This document shows positions 52,406-63,505 of a DNA stretch of 64,000 nucleotides, piece by piece. The stretch comes from Epithemia pelagica (taxonomy: Eukaryota; Bacillariophyta; Bacillariophyceae; Surirellales; Surirellaceae). The first letter of the stretch is position 1; each line of letters begins with the position of its first letter. The notes under the pieces are model-generated. The model was not told where the DNA came from and ran no database searches. It worked only from the letters and a program-made list of their open reading frames with translations. The translations under genes were made by a program, and so were the position numbers. Where the stretch lies: assembly GCA_946965045.2 (NCBI GenBank), contig OX337233.1, forward strand, positions 682,001 through 746,000. The letters run 5' to 3'.

Positions 52406-53024
52406 GAAACAAGGTTTAGAAGTAATGCAGGAAACAAGGTTTAGAAGTAATGCATGTGTCATAGAGGCTTTGAAAATAATACTACATATGGATGAATAAC
52501 CTAGAGCGTCTACAGGTAGAGGTAGAGGCAGAGGCAGTGGCAGAGAGCTTCGAAACAAAACAGGTCGAATAACCATGCAAATAGCTTATAGCACCAATCT
52601 ATACTATCAACTATCATTATCATCTATTTGTGATTGTCGTGTGTCGTGTTCGTTGCCTTCGCACATCATCCTTTTAATTTTTTTACTCTTCTTAGACACT
52701 CGTACAGAAGACCTCGACATACGATTTTTATTTAAGATTTAGGTCACGCAGGGCGCAGGGGGCAATAGATGTGCAAAATTGATTTTGCTGGATATTGCCA
52801 AAAATATGATGGGCTGGCGCTGGGCGCAAATATCTGCTTCGGAGAAAAGAGCATGGCGAGCTCGCATTCCCCGTTTCGCATTACACAACATTACACAACC
52901 AAAATTATTATGGCTCTTGTGTTCAAGATTCAAGAAGTGTTTTCTGCTTCATTTTATTTGGTTCTTGAGATCGGCATCGGAAATCGGGTGAATAGTTTCA
53001 ACACACAATAAAAAGAACAGTGTC
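52406..53024. other. intergenic region
   Basis: A 24-bp direct repeat (GAAACAAGGTTTAGAAGTAATGC twice) lies just after the stop of copy B (about 52415-52455), and an AGGTAGAGGCAG-type run at 52512-52545. No gene is seen. Confidence 0.5.
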
Positions 53025-53545
53025 ATGGTGGCATCTAGGGTTTCCACAAACCATGGTCTGAATTGTTTCTCCTGCTAACGACGGTCCAGTTGTTCCATAG
53101 TTCCAACGGAAATCCTGAATTTTTGGACCAGAATCCGCTGCATCAACGGGCTCTTCCAAACTCCAAGACTCCGTCCTTGACCGAATACTGTATTTGTCCA
53201 ACAACTTGTGTCAGTACCGATTTGGACTGCTTCTTTCGAACCTATTGCAACACGACACAGGGTTGTCCATGTTTGCCGCCCATGGGGGACCAAGTCGACT
53301 ATGAAGCCCAGGCGGCACAAGACAAGATGGATTATTTGTGTCAACAAATGTTGGCGACCGAAAATATCACCAGCGAGTGGGAACCGATTGTGCCGCAGTT
53401 CTTTACCAGTGTCGCGGTAGATCCCTTTATCTCCACTGGAGACTTTTGGCCTCCCTCGCATCGCAAACTCATTCATGGTGCATTTGGTTCTGTGGCGCAA
53501 ACCGAGTACTGTATGCTGCCTCATGGAGACCTTGGCACCCTTTGA
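53025..53545 (+). pseudogene. catalase-like protein, copy C (3'-truncated)
   Basis: ATG 53025 gives only 17 codons before a TAA; the following frame L-L-L-T-T-V-Q-L-F-H shows the signal peptide is frameshifted relative to copy B. The Cys-rich stretch and W-E-P-I-V-P-Q-F-F-T-S, S-H-R-K-L-I-H-G-A-F-G-S-V-A-Q are kept. Homology stops abruptly after about 53505. The remaining catalase core is absent. Confidence 0.8.
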
Positions 53546-53785
53546 GAGAACAGCCTCCAGTCTTGTGGATGATTCATGTATCATACAGATAAAACCGGTA
53601 ATGGGGTACCCATCTTCTCTAGAGGAGTATGCTTTAAAGGGACACTAGGTAGGTACATAGGTAGTCCTCATAACTGCAGATTCAGCGGAAACACAGAGAT
53701 TCTCGGTCGTGACGCAATTGGTGATGAAACCCGGATATGTCCAAATTTTCTCCCCCCCCCCAGAAATCACCCCCAGAACAGCTAT

Positions 53786-54152
53786 TCGTCTGAGTTCAGT
53801 ATGAACGGGACGGGTGGGCCGTAAGGCTTGGGGTCTGGGGTGGGAATTTCCAGAAAGACCAGCTGTACCGAAAACGGACGGACACTAGAGTAAAAAGTAC
53901 AATTGAGCAAACATGGCGGTTGATGAAACGGTTAAATATATATGGCAATGATATAGCAATGAATATTTTAATGGTCAGTCACGGTATGATTTGCAGGTGC
54001 ACCTCCAACCGCGTAATTTGCGAGTAAGGTCTCACCCTTGACGTATCCATCATATTAATGTACGACTCCCAACCATCGATCTATGACCACTACAAGCGTT
54101 TTTTGTGTTGAAGCCTGTAATTTGACGTTGAATGACGTTACGAGCTCCCCGC
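53786..54152 (+). repeat. interspersed repeat, copy 2
   Basis: About 365 bp matching the reverse complement of 35893-36243 along its whole length, from CGTCTGAGTTCAGTATGAACGG to GAATGACGTTACGAG. See copy 1. Confidence 0.7.
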
Positions 54153-54202
54153 TCCAGCAGTCTCTCCAAAATCGCTAAGTGTTCATCCCCATGAAATACA
54201 CC

Positions 54203-54434
54203 ATGACGAACAGTCGGCCGCCGCAACAGCAAACAAGGAAAAGGGGTAGTAGTACCAAAGGGGAACTGGACATGGTACGGAAACAATCGAGGGAAGAGGA
54301 AGACGATAGCAATTCCACTACTCCAACACCAAACGAGCAGCCGCCGCCACCGGCAAACAACTGTGTCACCATCACCGCCACCAGCACGACGCCGAATCTT
54401 GTAGATTCCAAAAGCCACCAAGGAACAAGGAACC

Positions 54435-54482
<48 letters not shown>

Positions 54483-55010
54483 CGGCAGCAGCCACGATCT
54501 CAACGGACAGTTGCAACAAACCATAGTACCAACATACAAATAACTACAGTTAGAGTGACATCCGAGAATCTCTGTCGACGGGTTGACTTGTTGGAACAAC
54601 AAGCACAGCAGATAATGTCGACAACAACAACAACAGAGGATCCCATGTCTCCTCCTCCATCACAGAAAAGAAAGGTTGCTATCACAATGACGGAAGCGCC
54701 AACAGCGACAGCGGATGACAACAAGACGTTGGTGGCACCACCAAGCGCTGCTTGTTGTTCCGCCGATGCTGAGTTTACTCGTCGCTTGGTGGCGGGACTG
54801 CAGAATTCTCAACTGATGGCGGCACTTCGAGAAGCATTCGCTCCCAAATTCAAGGAGCTTGAAGGAAAGTACCAGCAGCTTGAAGAAAAGTACCAGCAGC
54901 TGAAAAGGAAAGCATGTTTCCTCTGTTCTTGTGACTCTTTTCGTTTAACGAAAAGAGTCACAAGAACGAAACAAATCATTTGGCGAGCGATTCATGGATT
55001 GGTTCATTAA
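54203..55010 (+). CDS. low-complexity coiled-coil protein (hypothetical, structure uncertain)
   Basis: Two successive open frames: one from ATG 54203 to 54526 with Pro/Thr/Asn-rich sequence and an Ala run coded by (GCA)n, and one to 55010 in another frame. The second has L-L-E-Q-Q-A-Q-Q, K-R-K-V and a short coiled coil (L-E-G-K-Y-Q-Q-L twice). They may be exons of one gene, but I could not fix a splice. The end runs into the palindrome at 54925. No family is recognised. Confidence 0.3.
54925..54967. repeat. 43-bp perfect palindrome
   Basis: Arms of 21 bases around a single central T, starting GTTCTTGTGACTC and ending GAGTCACAAGAAC. It could be a terminator-like hairpin or the scar of an inverted insertion. 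Confidence 0.85.
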
Positions 55011-55025
55011 AGATTCCTTATCTTC

Positions 55026-55328
55026 ATGATCAGTATCCACATTTTGTCGCATGACGGTGATTTCATCAATGCCATCTATTGAACTCCGGACGGAAAGTCA
55101 ACGAACCGAGACGGAAATAGCTTTCAGAAAACAACACGAGCGATCAAAGAGTACCAAGAACTTTTGGAAGAAAAATCTGTGGAAAATCTCCCCTGGACCA
55201 CCTTGGCTGATGCGCTGGAGGAAATTGTCAAGGCGTTTACATCTGAGGGTGTAGAGGTTATGACAGCGGCGAAAGATGCAGTTGTGACCGAACTCGAAAA
55301 ATTGGCTGGAGACAAGGCCGACAAATAA
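55026..55328 (+). pseudogene. fragment of an unknown gene with in-frame TGA
   Basis: One frame from ATG 55026 to TAA 55328 with a TGA at 55080-55082. It reads like protein on both sides: H-D-G-D-F-I-N-A-I-Y, stop, T-P-D-G-K-S-T-N-R-D-G, then E-Y-Q-E-L-L-E-E-K-S-V-E-N-L-P-W-T-T-L-A-D-A-L-E-E-I-V. Biased, helical composition suggests a former gene. The family is not known to me. Confidence 0.45.
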
Positions 55329-56853
55329 AAGAAAATCGAAACACAACAGATCCACTCGAATGGAACTTCTCCCAAAATTTGGGGGAGGAAACTCAAACTG
55401 TGGTAGTCCTCGAATACTTAACCAAACGAGAAGGACGAGTAGTAGCACCGCCGCAATTCACCAAGATGACAACACGAGAAGGACACGAAACGAGTGGCCA
55501 AGCAGAATCCGTCCAAGAAATGTCCTCGTTCGTTTGGAACCACTCGTAAAAGAAACCAGAAAACAAGCAAATTTCGATGCGCCTCCCAAGGAACGAACGG
55601 ACTTGGACCAGAAACCGACGGCTCGAGATGAATTGGACTTTGATAAAACGGATGACAATGAGGATGAATCGTCTTTTGTCGTCCGTTGCCTCGTCCCAAG
55701 GATCCTCGCAATCGTCCACAGTCTTGTCATTATCAACATCAACAGTATTGTCGGTGGGGCAACGCAAAAACGGAGTAGGGAATTCCTCTGGTACATAAGA
55801 GGAAAGCTCCTCTCGATCCAGCAGCCGAGGCCATCGCAAACCAACCGCCACCACGAACCCCGCCAAACCGACTGTGGATGCTTTTCGCTAGACACACGAC
55901 AATACCCACTTCGCCATGATACTCCAAGCCAAAACCATGACAACCTCGGATGAATCGGACTATTGAGGCTCAACTCTTGGCGTCCAAAAACGGCTTTCGT
56001 TCGCGACTCTTTTTGGCATCCACCGCCCACAACAACAACAAGGACGCCGACCGACACCACGAAACAGGACGACCATAAAAGTCCATTGTCTAGGGACAAA
56101 ACATCTCTCTTATTGTCGTCACGTTCCAAGAAGAAGAAGAAGAAGAAGAAGAAGAAGAAGAAGAAGAAGAAGAAGAAGAAGAAGAAGAAGAAGAAGAAGA
56201 AGAAGAAGAAGAAGAAGAAGAAGAAGATGGCATTACAATTCCATCACAACAGTAAGGATCCTGACACGGCCGACGATCAAACCACTACCAACGATTCAGT
56301 TTCGGCCAGACACACTTGACAACAACAACAGCAACGGCCTCTGGAACATGGTGTGTCGGATCCGAGTAATGGCTTCTTGTCGATGTCATTGTCATCACAC
56401 GGTGGAGATGAAAGTTCAACCACCGCAACCGAGAGGGGCAGTTTGCACGAATCCGACCCCCCCCCCCCCCAAAAAAAAACACCAACACGATTGCGGCACG
56501 ATTTCTACGAGTGCCTCCTTGCCCTTGTCGTTCTCTGGATGGGGCGTGGCACCCTTTGTATTGGCACGCACCAAAAGTGCTCGACTCAAACTGCAACGAC
56601 AACAAAAAGAACAGCTGCAGCAGCGGCAACCAAACAAAGAAGGTCCACAGCACCAGGACGATGATGGCGTTCCCCAACAGTCGCGGAGAAAGGTAGGGTT
56701 GTGGACTGCCTCGTGACGATGACCAAAGTTGGACCGTGAATGCTACAATCAATTAATCGAGCATCAGCAGTTCCGTTCCATCCTATTCGTCCCTTTCCTA
56801 CACCTCCTCGTACACGACATCTCATAATAGTACACGAATGACACGACGGCGCT
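55329..56853. other. low-complexity region with (AAG)n microsatellite
   Basis: A 197-codon plus-strand frame (55360-55953) has an acidic stretch D-K-T-D-D-N-E-D-E-S and may be an exon, but frames on the other strand are equally long. (AAG)n of about 33 units lies at 56128-56226, and a C10 run near 56458 is followed by an A-rich run. No gene is called with confidence. Confidence 0.35.
56128..56226. repeat. (AAG)n microsatellite
   Basis: About 33 uninterrupted AAG units. Confidence 0.95.
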
Positions 56854-57540
56854 ATGTCAATGCCCCCACCACACTCCACGACGACAACGAGACGGTTGCG
56901 ATCAAAACATGCAGGACCCGTGGAGGAATCACTGGCCGACAACAACGAGAGCATGACCGAGTCGCCCACAGCGCCAGCACCAACCCATAGTAAAAGACTG
57001 TCAACGAATACAACCAATGGTGGAGTGGGGGCCAGTGTCTACAATTTGCAAGACGATGGTCAACTACAACTCTTGGCGGACGAAGTATCCTTTTTGTGTG
57101 AGGGATTCTGGGAAAATATTGAATCAGGATCCATCCTAGAATTGGCCTGGCTCTTGAGTCTGGAACGCAACCGGAAACTGTTGTGTAAGTCAAACCATGT
57201 GGAGGCGTGTGCTGGTGCTGCTGCCACCTTCAAGCTATTTTGGATTTGATGGGGCAATTGCCTGTAACTCTCCTTCACCAACAACAGCAACAAGAACCAT
57301 CCCTTCTCACCAATACGCCGGAGGATGCCTTGCTTCCCCTGTCTTGTGAAACGACACCAGATGGAGTACCGAATCGAAATGACTCCGAATGCAACAATTA
57401 TACGAGGCACATCGGAAACAAGCGGCGACACCGACAACAACAACAACACCATACTCAACAATCCACTCCTCGTTTCGGCCGAACGAAACAACATCAACAC
57501 CAACACCACACTCAACAATTGACAACCAGACGCAAGCTAT
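56854..57540 (+). pseudogene. possible WAPL-like fragment with frame break
   Basis: From ATG 56854, a Thr/Pro/Asn-rich part leads into V-S-F-L-C-E-G-F-W-E-N-I...L-E-L-A-W-L-L-S-L-E-R-N-R-K-L-L, then a stop at about 57247. In the next frame A-I-L-D-L-M-G-Q-L-P-V-T-L continues the pattern (57227 on), followed by Gln/His-rich repeats. The order 'FL.eG...leLAwLLS...nR..L...ILDL' reminds me of diatom WAPL-like proteins, which act on cohesin. This is a weak resemblance. Confidence 0.35.
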
Positions 57541-58693
57541 CCAAAAGAGCAGCATACCAGCGACAATAGCACCCAAAACAACAATCCACTCCTAGTTTCG
57601 GCCGAACGACAACAACACCCAACGCAACCCAAACGCAACAATCAAAAGCTGACAACAAGAGATGAGGATGGAGGAATGACAGATCCATGGACCAACCAAC
57701 GCAGCAATCAACCTCTTTGACGAGCAGCGACAACCACAACTAGCAACGACAAGGAGGAGCAACAAGACCAAGAGAAATGACTATACGAGTACGATGATGC
57801 ACAAACAAACTACTAGTCTAGACTTCCTACTGTGAAAGCGAGCAGCGCATATGGAAACCAACCCCCCACAACGATAGCCTCAACCGACGATCCTCCCAAA
57901 GCAGCAGTAAAGCAAAATGGAGAAGGAAAGCAACAATCAACTACGGTCAACTAGACAGAATAAGATGAGAAAGACATGTAATAATCAAACCAGTTCCCTT
58001 TCTGATTCCACTTTCCCGTCTGGTTCAAAATTCTCCCTCTCTTGCACGCATGTGGCCATAAGTACCATGAACATCAGCAAACCAGTCCTCGTTTGGGGGT
58101 ATATCTTGGGTAATTTTTGGATCCGAGTGGCGAAAAAGGGAAACTATCATCACGATCATCATGTTCGTCCAGTTCCTGTTCCATCCTCATTGTCAGTTTT
58201 TGAACAACAACACGGGTTTATGAAATGAAGGTCTCTTACTTAAAAAAACCGTTGGAAGCAGACAAATGCAGCGGAATGTCTGCTTAGTGATAAGAGTTTC
58301 ATGTTCATTTCAGGCCCGCCAAGCATCCACCAGAAACACGTCTCTTTAATTCACTCGTACTCCTAAATAATAGACCTATGGCCGCTACCCATCATGTAGA
58401 GAAAACTACTGCTCCTGAATACGGATACTGAACTCAGCCGTCCTTTACCGCCTTGGCGGTTTCAATTTTACCGTAGACACCCTCGTAGCGAAAATAGACC
58501 CCCGGGCCCCGAGAGAGCAAAACGGCCCCTGATGAGTGATGAGGGGGTATATTATGGGGTGTGTGGACCATATATGCGATATGGGCGCGATCCGTTCACT
58601 GATAAACTTCATAATTGTTGTGTCGGTCGCGTATGTCCTGCGGGACTGCCACGGCAGCTGAAATAGACTATCACTTTTAAGCACAACAACACC
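57541..58693. other. low-complexity intergenic region
   Basis: CAA/ACAAC-rich to about 57780, with the words CCACTCCT, TTTCGGCCGAACG and ACAATCCAC repeated (57460-57615). From about 58440 it is the upstream region of the Crinkler-type gene. No gene is supported. Confidence 0.45.
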
Positions 58694-60462
58694 ATGACGT
58701 CCAAGAAGCAAATCACTGTTGATGACGAGCATTTGATCCTCGCCAGCCACCAGGAATATGAGGACTATTTACAAGATGGGGGCGTGAAATTCCTAAAAGA
58801 TAGTAATGGGAGAAGAATAGGTCGCTTTGAATCCCTCATACCCGGCGGCTCCTACAGGCTGGGTCCGCCTGTCCAGGCGGCACTGGCACCAGTGAGTTTG
58901 AATTTGTGATTGTGTATCTGTATTCGATTTTGAGATTCTAGTCTTTTTGCCATTTCATCAATTATCTGGACAAGCCGGTATGGAGAAGGGATGGTCCGTA
59001 TGTCGATGTCATGACACATTTGTTTTTCTAAACATAGTTTGTTGTGTATACCACGGTACCTAAAAATCAATCCTCCGCCTCTGGTTTCGCCGCGCGTCAG
59101 CTGGACCAAGTCAACATCCGATCTGCGGAAATACTGGATGCTTGGTGTCAAAATATCCCGCCTGTTCCTGGAATCGACGATCTGGCGCGTGTCGTGCAGG
59201 CACCATTACCTAGGGCATTGCCCTCCATACACCCAGTCCCTATGACCGACCGTCCGATAGATGACGTTATTTCATCATGTTCGGCGCTAGAGGATTCTGT
59301 ACTTATTCCTGAGCTTGGTTTTATCAGAGATGCTGTCCATTCTCTCCAAAAATATGGTGAAAATGAAGACAGCGTGCACATTCTGATTGATAGCCTCGTC
59401 TTAAGGATAATGTCTACCATCGGCAACAATGCAAGGTGCTCTTTCAGAGTGAATCGAAACAGAGCTGACTACAGTGGTACTACAGTATCCAAGTTGCTGC
59501 CAGACGTGCTTGTCTGGTTGCCCTCGGGCGTCTTGGCTTTCAAGGGAGAGGACAAGGCGACCCCAGGCGAGATACAGGCGGCCAGAGATGAGCTCGGGAC
59601 AAAACTAAGTTGTTTTTCTGACGCCTATTTCGGAGGTGTGCCATATCTGATCTGTTATGCTTGTGGGGGATACATGCTGGAATTCTGGGTCATCAATCGG
59701 GCCGGCAGAAAACTTATTTCTATATCACCGCAGGTGGATCTGTCCACGATTGGGGGGAGAAGCCTCTGCGTAAGGTACGCCGTGAATATCTCGCGAGTTT
59801 TGCTGTCCTTGCAGAAGACGTATCCCGAGAGAACTATGATACAACTTGGAGACCGAATTAAGACGCAGTACAGCGAGGTAAACATTCTTGGTTTCTTTGT
59901 GGTGAAGAAAACTTGTCACTTTACTAATGACGTTGTCCTGGAAGAAGTGTACGGACAAATTCAAACAATGCAGGTGCCTAGTTTGATATCAATCGAGAAG
60001 TGGAAATTTTCCAGGGGAGTCTTGACGTTGCAGACTAGTCCTGTTGGATTTTGTGGCAAATCGCCTGGAAATGTTGCAGAGTTAAAGACTGCTGGACGCC
60101 AAGTCCTTTCAGCCCTTCGTTGGCTCCACGAACATGGATGGGTCCATAGAGACATTCGACCCGCCAACATGATGTTTGCGGACGGTAGATGGTACTTGAT
60201 GGACCTAGAATGGGCAAACAGGGTTGATTTAGATTTGGAAAACTACAACCCCAACGGGTATTTTCTTCCACCAGAGCTTGATGTATTCGAATCAGGGAGG
60301 TCTTGGACGAAAGCATGTGATATGTGGCAATTTGGAAAGGTAGTTGAGCAGTGGAACCAGCTGGACAATGATGGCCATCGTTACGTACAGACACAAACGC
60401 ATGACGATCCAGCGAAGCGCCTGTCTGCAGAAGAATCTCTGGGTCACGATTTTTTTCGCTGA
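58694..60462 (+). CDS. Crinkler-type PD-(D/E)XK nuclease plus protein kinase fusion
   Basis: Exon 1 is 58694-58891 (66 codons, donor GTGAGT) and exon 2 is 59038-60462 (acceptor ACATAG), a 146-nt intron, phase 0, about 540 aa. Residues 1-66 form a header with H-Q-E-Y-E-D-Y and G-G-S-Y-R-L-G. A nuclease-like region has L-P-D-V-L-V-W-L-P-S-G, F-K-G-E-D-K-A (E-x-K, about residue 235) and L-I-C-Y-A-C-G-G-Y. The kinase C-lobe is canonical: W-V-H-R-D-I-R-P-A-N-M (about 435), Y-L-M-D-L-E-W-A where DFG is expected (about 453), P-P-E-L and a W-Q-F-G helix. Nuclease-kinase fusions are known in the Crinkler/RHS conflict protein group. It is convergent with the next gene. Confidence 0.8.
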
Positions 60463-60735
60463 GTGTTGGATGAGCATGGCGATCAATTTGAGTGATACTT
60501 AGATGTTTTGTATCGTCGATGTCTTCCCTTAAGCTGAGGTTCAAAAAGGAGCACCGTTCATCGATGGTCGTCACGGGTGGCACGCCTAGATATTCCTCCC
60601 ATAACACCATAATATGTTCACATAATGAGAGTCTTACCTCATTGTTATTCAAAAGACAAAGATTCTCCAAAGCTGGTTTGCGTAGTTTTGGTCTTGGCCT
60701 TCAACAAGAAACAAATCAACTAGGACGATTGCTGA

Positions 60736-62462
60736 CTAGGATCTCGTTGCTGTTGGCGACCTTCCGTACTCCAACACCTTACCTTGCTGTTCATCGTAAG
60801 CGAACAAAATACCCGAAGCCAAGTCGTCAGAAACAAAGAAAAGTGCGTGGTATCGTTTTCGAGTAGGCGTAAGTCTTTCAAAGTAGTTTTCCACGACCTT
60901 AATTCGGTCATTGTCCGGCGTCTCCAGTAATGTAGGCGTATTGGCCCATGGCTTGATATCTACCACCAAGTATGTTCCACTTAGAGCGAGAGAACGATAT
61001 GGTGTCATTTCGAAGAACAAAATCTACTTGGTTTGTCGTTTCTGCAACGAACTCTTTGCAAAACACAAGGTTTCTTGGAATGAACTCCCCGATAGCTCCG
61101 TAAAACTCTGTCTGCCATACATTTTTTATGGGAAAGCCAGGGTATGATGAAGAGCCAGACATTCGAAGTTGATGCCATGAAATTTCTTCCAAGCCTTTCT
61201 TGGCTAGATCGAGTTCGCAAGGAAGAGTATTAATGCTGTCCCTGAACAACTCTTCACTCGGATATGCGCAATGAAAAATGTCGCGGAAGTATCTCCGACG
61301 AATGTAGTCGCACGACCACGACCCGTCAGATTTGAGCAAACCATACGGGACAAGTCTTCCCTTCTCTTCCAAACTGGCTTTTCCCTCCCACAATCGCTTC
61401 ATCAGCATCGATAAGTTCGTGTCCAAAGCCGGGACGAAACGTGCCGAGCCTTGGTCTTCCATTGTAGCTGCAGAGTAGAAGGCATTAAAGATTGTTGCTT
61501 GTGACCTGATTTTCCTCATTTCAGACCACCTTTTCAATAGTGGGGGGATCAAGATATGATAGCGGCCATAAACGTCGCCAAACCAAGATTGCATGATCTT
61601 TCTATGCTCCTGTTCAACACCGAGTCTTTCGAGAAGATCTTCGATTTCACTTTCAAGCAGATTGCTTGTCTCTTTGTACTGAAAGCTGACAGGAGTTTGG
61701 GCATTGATTTGCGCCACAGAAAATGTCGCTGCAGCGACAAGTATACGGTGTGAACCCTTGAACAGCAAGCAAAAATCCTTGAAATTGTACCAGTCATGCG
61801 CGTCGTCGAGCAAAACGACACAACTCGGAACGGAGGCCAACGCGCTCACCACATCATCACGTCGAGTCATGTGCTCGCCAGTCCGCACGTAGAAAACTGG
61901 CGTCCCTTTGTAGCGCGCTTGAAGTTCAGTGTAAAGCTTGCCCAGGATGGAAGTCTTCCCTGAAGCAGGTGGGCCGTAGAGCAGGATTCGTGACACTGCT
62001 TCATCTGCGAGGACGCCCTCAATCATGGTTGGCAATTTTTTTAGGATGGTACTTGCAGGTATTCGGTCGTGGAATCTGGCGGGTTCGACACCATTCCTTG
62101 CACCATGAGAATAGACTAGACGTTCCAAAACCTTTTGTAGCTCTTGGGCGACTGTCTGTAGTCAGTGGATAGGACACAATTCATTGTGAGAACATTGCTG
62201 CCTTATATTCCGATACAAATCGAAGACAGATACAAAATCACAAATTCAAACTTACCGGTGATGTTTGAACTTGAATACGATAGCGTGTCTGCCTTATTGT
62301 CAGGATACCGCCATTGTAATGGAGAAGGCTTCCGAAAGTATGTACGAGCGGCTCAGCTCCGAACGAATCACAAACCGAAAAAAAATAGGGAGCAGTTGCG
62401 TAAATGGTTTCGTAAAGCGCGGTCGTTCGTTGCGCTCCACTTTCGCCCCATTTGAGGGTCAC
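60736..62462 (-). CDS. Crinkler-type P-loop NTPase with C-terminal PD-(D/E)XK-like domain
   Basis: The core exon starts at 62155 after acceptor CTACAG. An upstream exon ends at 62256 before donor GTAAGT (100-nt intron, phase 0); its start is not found and 62462 is only a lower bound. The first 42 nt of the intron match the intron of the nuclease-kinase gene. The core has L-L-Y-G-P-P-A-S-G-K-T-S (Walker A), V-V-L-L-D-D-A-H (Walker B) and a helical region. Then comes N-Q-V-D-F-V-L-R-N in the main frame, which ends at 60908. The nuclease motif Y-L-V-V-D-I-K-P-W continues in the -1/+1 frame to 60736, so a frame break near 60980-61015 is likely. It may be decayed or mis-assembled. Confidence 0.65.
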
Positions 62463-62521
62463 AGACTTTTCATCGCCGTCAGTGGAGAGGGAACAATGTA
62501 GGCCTTGTTCCTCTAAATACA

Positions 62522-63109
62522 GTGATAAATGATGCTACCCAACTTGAGCTTGCAACCTTTTTGCAAACCAAAAATGACACGGATTTTGTATTTTCAAGTG
62601 ACTCCCTCCGATACACTTTGAATGCCTTTTCCCCAGGAGACCCCATCCTGTCTAATTTTGGCTATCGCATAGTCCTAGTCGACTTTTCGATTTCCGTAAC
62701 GATACCAACGTCGTGGACACAAACTGAGGTGGAGCAATCACAACAGACTTTCGTGACGCAAACGCGCGAATTTTTGGAACAATTCTGGTCCGTGAATCAT
62801 GTGGAAATGCGTTCTCTCATTTTCACGTACAGCGTATTTGGAGAACCCTGTATTCCACCCAATAACAATAAGAAGGAGACCGTGTACTTTTCCTTTGCCA
62901 GTGCTTTGAAGGTGGACGCGGAGGCTCTTCAAGCCTATGAGGATCCAGTCGTTTTGTTCGAAGCGCTTCGTCAGACGTTTGAGGACCTTGACACTGTCTA
63001 CCTAGCCGACTATATCCGAATGACTGGAGGTCCGTTTTCCGAGACGGATCAATTTCTGTTTGGTACAAGTGGATCCTCACTACTCGATGATTGTATCGTC
63101 ATTTGCTAA
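62522..63109 (+). CDS. unknown protein, 5' end undefined
   Basis: An open frame to TAA 63109 reading L-E-L-A-T-F-L, Y-R-I-V-L-V-D-F-S-I-S-V-T-I-P, F-L-E-Q-F-W, then D-L-D-T-V-Y-L-A-D-Y-I and F-L-F-G-T-S-G. There is no ATG near the start. The frame is open upstream to 62456, and TAAATACAG at 62513-62521 could be a splice acceptor. The beta-rich then helical pattern resembles SEA-like extracellular domains common in diatoms, but this is only an impression. It begins close to the 5' end of the minus-strand NTPase gene, so the two may share a promoter or overlap. Confidence 0.45.
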   Translation: MINDATQLELATFLQTKNDTDFVFSSDSLRYTLNAFSPGDPILSNFGYRIVLVDFSISVTIPTSWTQTEVEQSQQTFVTQTREFLEQFWSVNHVEMRSLIFTYSVFGEPCIPPNNNKKETVYFSFASALKVDAEALQAYEDPVVLFEALRQTFEDLDTVYLADYIRMTGGPFSETDQFLFGTSGSSLLDDCIVIC

Positions 63110-63505
63110 AGTGCACACACCAGAAGGAGAAAGGATCACCGCTCATTGAAAAGAGATCCATGCATAGATCCATGGTGAATCTTTATGGAGAAACGGCAAG
63201 TCAATCCTGGTTTTTTCATGCAAAGTACAGTTTCCGCCGGTGGAGTCCATGATCTGAGCAACAACGGTAGGCATGGACAATGGTCAAGTATCCTATCGTG
63301 GTTCTGTCTCATTGAATGATATGGAGGAGGAGTCAGACGAGGAACACTAGACCCCAATGGTTGGAAAATGGATGAGGATCTGATCAAGGCCTTGGCAACA
63401 AACAACGCGGTACCATTCGCGGAGGACATGTATTTCCAGCACCAAGAAGATTCTTGCCTTGTCACCCGCATGTGTTGCGTGTCTTATTATCTCTGTAGTA
63501 GATTC
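63110..63505. other. 3' flanking region, no gene supported
   Basis: A 111-codon minus-strand frame (63136-63471) could be a 3' exon of the next gene but lacks motifs. I see nothing else. Confidence 0.35.

Noticed and set aside
55963-56319. Open frame with a long Lys run
   Set aside because: Made by the (AAG)n microsatellite; flanks lack coding character.
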